A DNA stretch of 64,000 nucleotides from Streptomyces sp. A0642 (lineage in GTDB: Bacteria; Actinomycetota; Actinomycetes; Streptomycetales; Streptomycetaceae): positions 248,001 through 312,000 of the forward strand of contig NZ_SSBL01000001.1 in NCBI RefSeq assembly GCF_004795105.1, in the 5' to 3' direction. The notes below the pieces were generated by a model. That model searched no databases, was not told the origin of the DNA, and worked only from the letters and a program-made list of their open reading frames with translations. This document shows positions 61,182 to 64,000 of this stretch, piece by piece. Within the stretch, counting starts at the first letter, position 1. Every line of letters begins with the position of its first letter. Both the position numbers and the translations under genes were made by a program.

Positions 61182-63919
61182 TGGCTCTGCGGCCTCTCAT
61201 CGACCGGCGGATCGTCGAGGCACTTCTGGAGACCGAGCTGCGCCGTGCCGCGGACCGCAGACTGCTGCTCGTCAACGCGCGGTATGAGAGCACGGCTCCG
61301 ACGGAGTTCACAGTCCGCATCGAGGGCAGGCAACGGCCGGTCAGGGTCACCGACCAGGACTCCGTTCTCGGGATCGTCGCCGCGTGGCAGGAGCTCCTGG
61401 CCGGCCCGGAAACGGATCGGCTGCTCGTCGTCACCAGCGATGTTCCGGCCACCGTTCTGGGCTGGGACGTACGTGCTCACGCGGTGGGGCGCCGTAGCCT
61501 CAATGTCGACCGGGCCGAGATCGTCAAGCAGCTCTTCGGCGCGGCCGACCTCGATCCCCGGATGATCAGGGAGACGTGGCTGCTCACGGCGCTGCTGGAG
61601 GCCGAACCGGTAAACGGATGGCCTCGCAGCGGCTCGGTTCTCACCCGGGACGTCGCAGTACGGGCGCTGATCGGTGAGCGGCTGGGTCTCGGCCACGGCT
61701 CCACGGGCCACCGACTCGAACTCGACACGAATGCCCTGCTCGCCTGGTCTCGGACGACGGCTGGTCCTGCCCGGTTCCAGGAGTTGAAGGAGGAGGAACG
61801 GGGCGGTCTGACCGACTGGCTCACCGATACCGTCGGAGCAGCCGCACCCACTCTGCTGTCTCTGGTCGCCGACGGTCGGGGGCAGGATGCGATGGCACTC
61901 GGTGTGCTGGGCTCCGTACTGAGTGCACCAGAAGCCCCTCCCGGGACAAGCTTCGCACTCGGGGGGCTCTTCGGCTCCAGCCTGCGCTCGGTGGAGGACC
62001 TGCCGAAGTTCACCGCCTCGGTGAGCGGCGCCCTCGCCCGCTGGATCGCCGAGGCCGAGGCCAGTACCCCTGCGGGCGCCGAGGCACACCAGCGCGTGTA
62101 CGCCGTGCTGGACCGGGCCGACGCACTCGCCTCCGAAGCAGGGCTGGGCGAGGCGCTGCGCGTCGACCCGCTCCTGCCGTCGGGCTTGCGGGCGAGACTG
62201 CGGGATCTGGCCGCCGCTCTCCCGCATTCCCCCCAGGGGGCCGAGGCCGCTCTGGATCAGGTACTGGCCCACCAACTGGCGCGTCTGCACCCGGCGAGCT
62301 GCGAGGCCGCGCGGATGGCAGTGAGGGTGGTGCGGTGGCTCGACGGTCCGGTCGCGACCGCCGACTCCGTCGGCCAGGCCGTCGGGGAGCAGTTCGCCCA
62401 GTGGGGGTGGGCCGACCGGGCACTGCGTGTTCTGGCGGCCGGGGACCCCATGGGCGATCCTGTCGTGGGGCAGGCGTACCACGTGCTCATCGGAAAGGCG
62501 CGAGCACGGCGCAGCACCCTTGACGAGCAGTTCGCCGCCCGCCTGGCCGGTTGGACGCGTACCGCCTCCTCCCAGGCACCTGGGGGCGCCCTCCTGATCG
62601 AGGACGTACTCGAGACGCTGGCGGTGCCGTTGGCATCCGGAACGAGCCCGCTGGTGCTCGTGCTGGACGGAATGAGCGCCGCGATAGCGGCCCAACTGGG
62701 CGACGAGATCGACCGCAGAGTGTGGACCGAGATCGTTCCCGCATCGCCGACTGCCGTTTCTCCGCGACGTCATGCCGCCGTTTCCATGCTGCCCTCCGTC
62801 ACCACCATCAGCCGCGCATCCCTGCTCTCGGGGGAACCGGTCAGCGGTAAACAAGCCGCGGAGATCAGTGGGTTCGAGGCGTTCTGGAAGCGGCATCGGC
62901 GCGTCGGCAGGCTCTTCCACAAGGGGCAGATCGGCGGCGCCGAGGGACACCGGCTCGCTCCCGAACTGCTGGATGCGCTTGCCGGGGAGGACATCGTCGC
63001 CATCGTGCTCAACACCATTGACGATGCCCTCGACCACGGGCAGGAAGGCGAGCGAACGAACTGGCGACTGAGGGACATCAGCCACCTGTTGGATCTGCTC
63101 AACGCTGCACGCCAATACGGTCGTCCCGTCATGCTCGTATCCGACCACGGACATGTCCTTGATCGTTCGCCGCAAGGGCAGGGGCCCCTGAAAGCGCCCG
63201 GGGCACAGAGCGCCCGCTGGCGCACGGGCGAGGCGGGCGAAGGCGAAGTCGAGCTCAGCGGCCCCCGGGTGAGGGAAGGCGGAGGCACCATCGTCGCACC
63301 GTGGCGCGAGGACATCCGCTACACGCCGCGCAAGGCCGGGTACCACGGAGGTGCCGCGCTCGCCGAGGTGACCGTGCCCGTGATCATGCTCGTACCGTCA
63401 CAGGAGCTGCTGCCCTCCGGCTGGATCGTGCTGCCGCATGAGCAGACCGTGCCCACCTGGTGGTGGGCCGACAGCGACGCCGCCGCGACATCGGCTGCGG
63501 AGACCGAACAGTCGACGGCGCGCAAGCCCCGTCGCCGCGCGGAGACCCAGGCTGGCGAGGCGCTGTTCGCCGCCGATGAGGTGGCGCCGGTGACGCTCAC
63601 CCTCGGTGGAAAGGTCGTTGGCTCGCAGCGCTACAAGACACAGCGGAAATTCGTACGGCGCCCGCCGGACGGCAAGGCGGTCGTCGCCGTCATCGACGCG
63701 CTGGCCGACGCCGGTGGCAAGCTCACCCCGGACGCCGTGGCCGCAGCGGCGGCCGAGGCCACCGGCCGTTCGCAGCGGAACGCGGAAGTGTTCGTCACCG
63801 TCGTGCAGCGGCTCCTGAACATCGAGGGATACGGCGTGATCAACCTGGTGGACGCCGGGCGGACCGTGGAACTCAACATCCCACTCCTTCGGGAGCAGTT
63901 CGGAACGGAGCAGCCATGA
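61181..63919 (+). CDS. pglZ: BREX-2 phosphatase-domain protein PglZ
   Basis: A 912-residue protein, full length, with the PglZ domain of the alkaline-phosphatase superfamily in its second half. Metal-site segments include LVLVLDGMSAA (Asp at about 496), AVSMLPSVTTISRASLLSGE, NTIDDALDHG and MLVSDHGHVLD (Asp about 655). The N-terminal half (LIDRRIVEALLETELRR, LVVTSDVPATVLGWDVRA) is specific to the BREX-2 form, and the C terminus looks like a winged helix. PglZ is the hallmark gene of all BREX systems, and in Pgl it is needed to restrain toxicity of PglX. It overlaps pglY by one base and brxD by 4 bp (ATGA). Confidence 0.95.
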   Translation: MALRPLIDRRIVEALLETELRRAADRRLLLVNARYESTAPTEFTVRIEGRQRPVRVTDQDSVLGIVAAWQELLAGPETDRLLVVTSDVPATVLGWDVRAHAVGRRSLNVDRAEIVKQLFGAADLDPRMIRETWLLTALLEAEPVNGWPRSGSVLTRDVAVRALIGERLGLGHGSTGHRLELDTNALLAWSRTTAGPARFQELKEEERGGLTDWLTDTVGAAAPTLLSLVADGRGQDAMALGVLGSVLSAPEAPPGTSFALGGLFGSSLRSVEDLPKFTASVSGALARWIAEAEASTPAGAEAHQRVYAVLDRADALASEAGLGEALRVDPLLPSGLRARLRDLAAALPHSPQGAEAALDQVLAHQLARLHPASCEAARMAVRVVRWLDGPVATADSVGQAVGEQFAQWGWADRALRVLAAGDPMGDPVVGQAYHVLIGKARARRSTLDEQFAARLAGWTRTASSQAPGGALLIEDVLETLAVPLASGTSPLVLVLDGMSAAIAAQLGDEIDRRVWTEIVPASPTAVSPRRHAAVSMLPSVTTISRASLLSGEPVSGKQAAEISGFEAFWKRHRRVGRLFHKGQIGGAEGHRLAPELLDALAGEDIVAIVLNTIDDALDHGQEGERTNWRLRDISHLLDLLNAARQYGRPVMLVSDHGHVLDRSPQGQGPLKAPGAQSARWRTGEAGEGEVELSGPRVREGGGTIVAPWREDIRYTPRKAGYHGGAALAEVTVPVIMLVPSQELLPSGWIVLPHEQTVPTWWWADSDAAATSAAETEQSTARKPRRRAETQAGEALFAADEVAPVTLTLGGKVVGSQRYKTQRKFVRRPPDGKAVVAVIDALADAGGKLTPDAVAAAAAEATGRSQRNAEVFVTVVQRLLNIEGYGVINLVDAGRTVELNIPLLREQFGTEQP

Positions 63920-64000
63920 CCGGTGTGACCGAGGTCAGCGCGGCACGCCGCCGCGAGGTGATCGACGCCCTGCGCCGCGGAACCGTTCCCCAGGCCGGGC
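63916..64000 (+). CDS. brxD: BREX-2 ATP-binding protein BrxD, 5' end only
   Basis: The ATG overlaps the pglZ stop as ATGA, and the frame stays open to the window edge. The 28 codons read MTGVTEVSAARRREVIDAL then RRGTVPQAG, the usual opening of BrxD before its P-loop. Position directly after pglZ also fits the type 2 BREX order, in which brxD and the helicase brxHI follow. The rest lies outside the window. Confidence 0.8.
   Translation, partial: MTGVTEVSAARRREVIDALRRGTVPQAG

Noticed and set aside
25650..64000. DISARM or Wadjet as the main system
   Set aside because: No SNF2-DUF1998-PLD set (DISARM) and no MukBEF-like set (Wadjet); pglW/X/Y/Z identify BREX type 2.
1..64000. CRISPR array, tRNA, rRNA, integrase, transposase or att sites
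   Set aside because: No regularly spaced repeats, no tRNA-like cloverleaf and no recombinase motifs were seen. The 25-bp repeat pair marks paralogous gene starts, not an attachment site.

Overview
The window is very GC-rich, with almost every codon ending in G or C, GTG and TTG starts, purine-rich ribosome binding sites and GC hairpin terminators. Together with catabolic, chitin/chitosan and Pgl-type gene families this points to a Streptomyces (or close actinomycete) chromosome. I see no tRNA, rRNA, insertion sequence, integrase or CRISPR array.

Region 1 (about 0.1-18.9 kb) is purine and glyoxylate catabolism with a chito-oligosaccharide-type uptake locus in the middle. On the minus strand are a catalase, tartronate-semialdehyde reductase (glxR) and hydroxypyruvate isomerase (hyi), the route by which glyoxylate from allantoin returns to glycerate. 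A CBM3-GH16 enzyme, a GH20 hexosaminidase, two ABC permeases and a lipoprotein binding protein follow, facing a divergent DasR-like GntR regulator. On the plus strand a small protein and an HTH regulator lead into uraD-uraH-uox, a purine permease, 8-oxoguanine deaminase and a second permease. The catalase and uricase promoters share an almost identical palindromic site, which fits co-induction of the H2O2-producing and H2O2-removing enzymes.

Region 2 (18.9-25.6 kb) is ordinary accessory chromosome: two tandem GH46 chitosanases (one exported, one lipoprotein), an alpha/beta hydrolase, a TIGR03086-type protein, a fibronectin III lipoprotein, an unknown protein and a lipoprotein gene with a one-base frameshift.

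Region 3 (25.6-64.0 kb) is a defence island built on a type 2 BREX (Pgl) system: pglW, pglX, pglY, pglZ and the start of brxD. It begins with two paralogous nuclease-ATPase (DUF2075) genes. A 1651-aa DUF4011/SF1 helicase-nuclease lies between pglW and pglX. A 13-kb block between pglX and pglY holds an XRE/DUF397 pair, a coiled-coil membrane-type protein, a UPF1-like helicase, a broken ATP-binding gene, an OLD-family ATPase-TOPRIM nuclease, a polytopic membrane protein, a PIN-domain protein and an unknown protein. pglY-pglZ-brxD overlap and are translationally coupled.

The most novel candidates are the helicase-nuclease inserted inside the Pgl core, the helicase/OLD pair in the pglX-pglY gap, and the codon-use break inside pglX.
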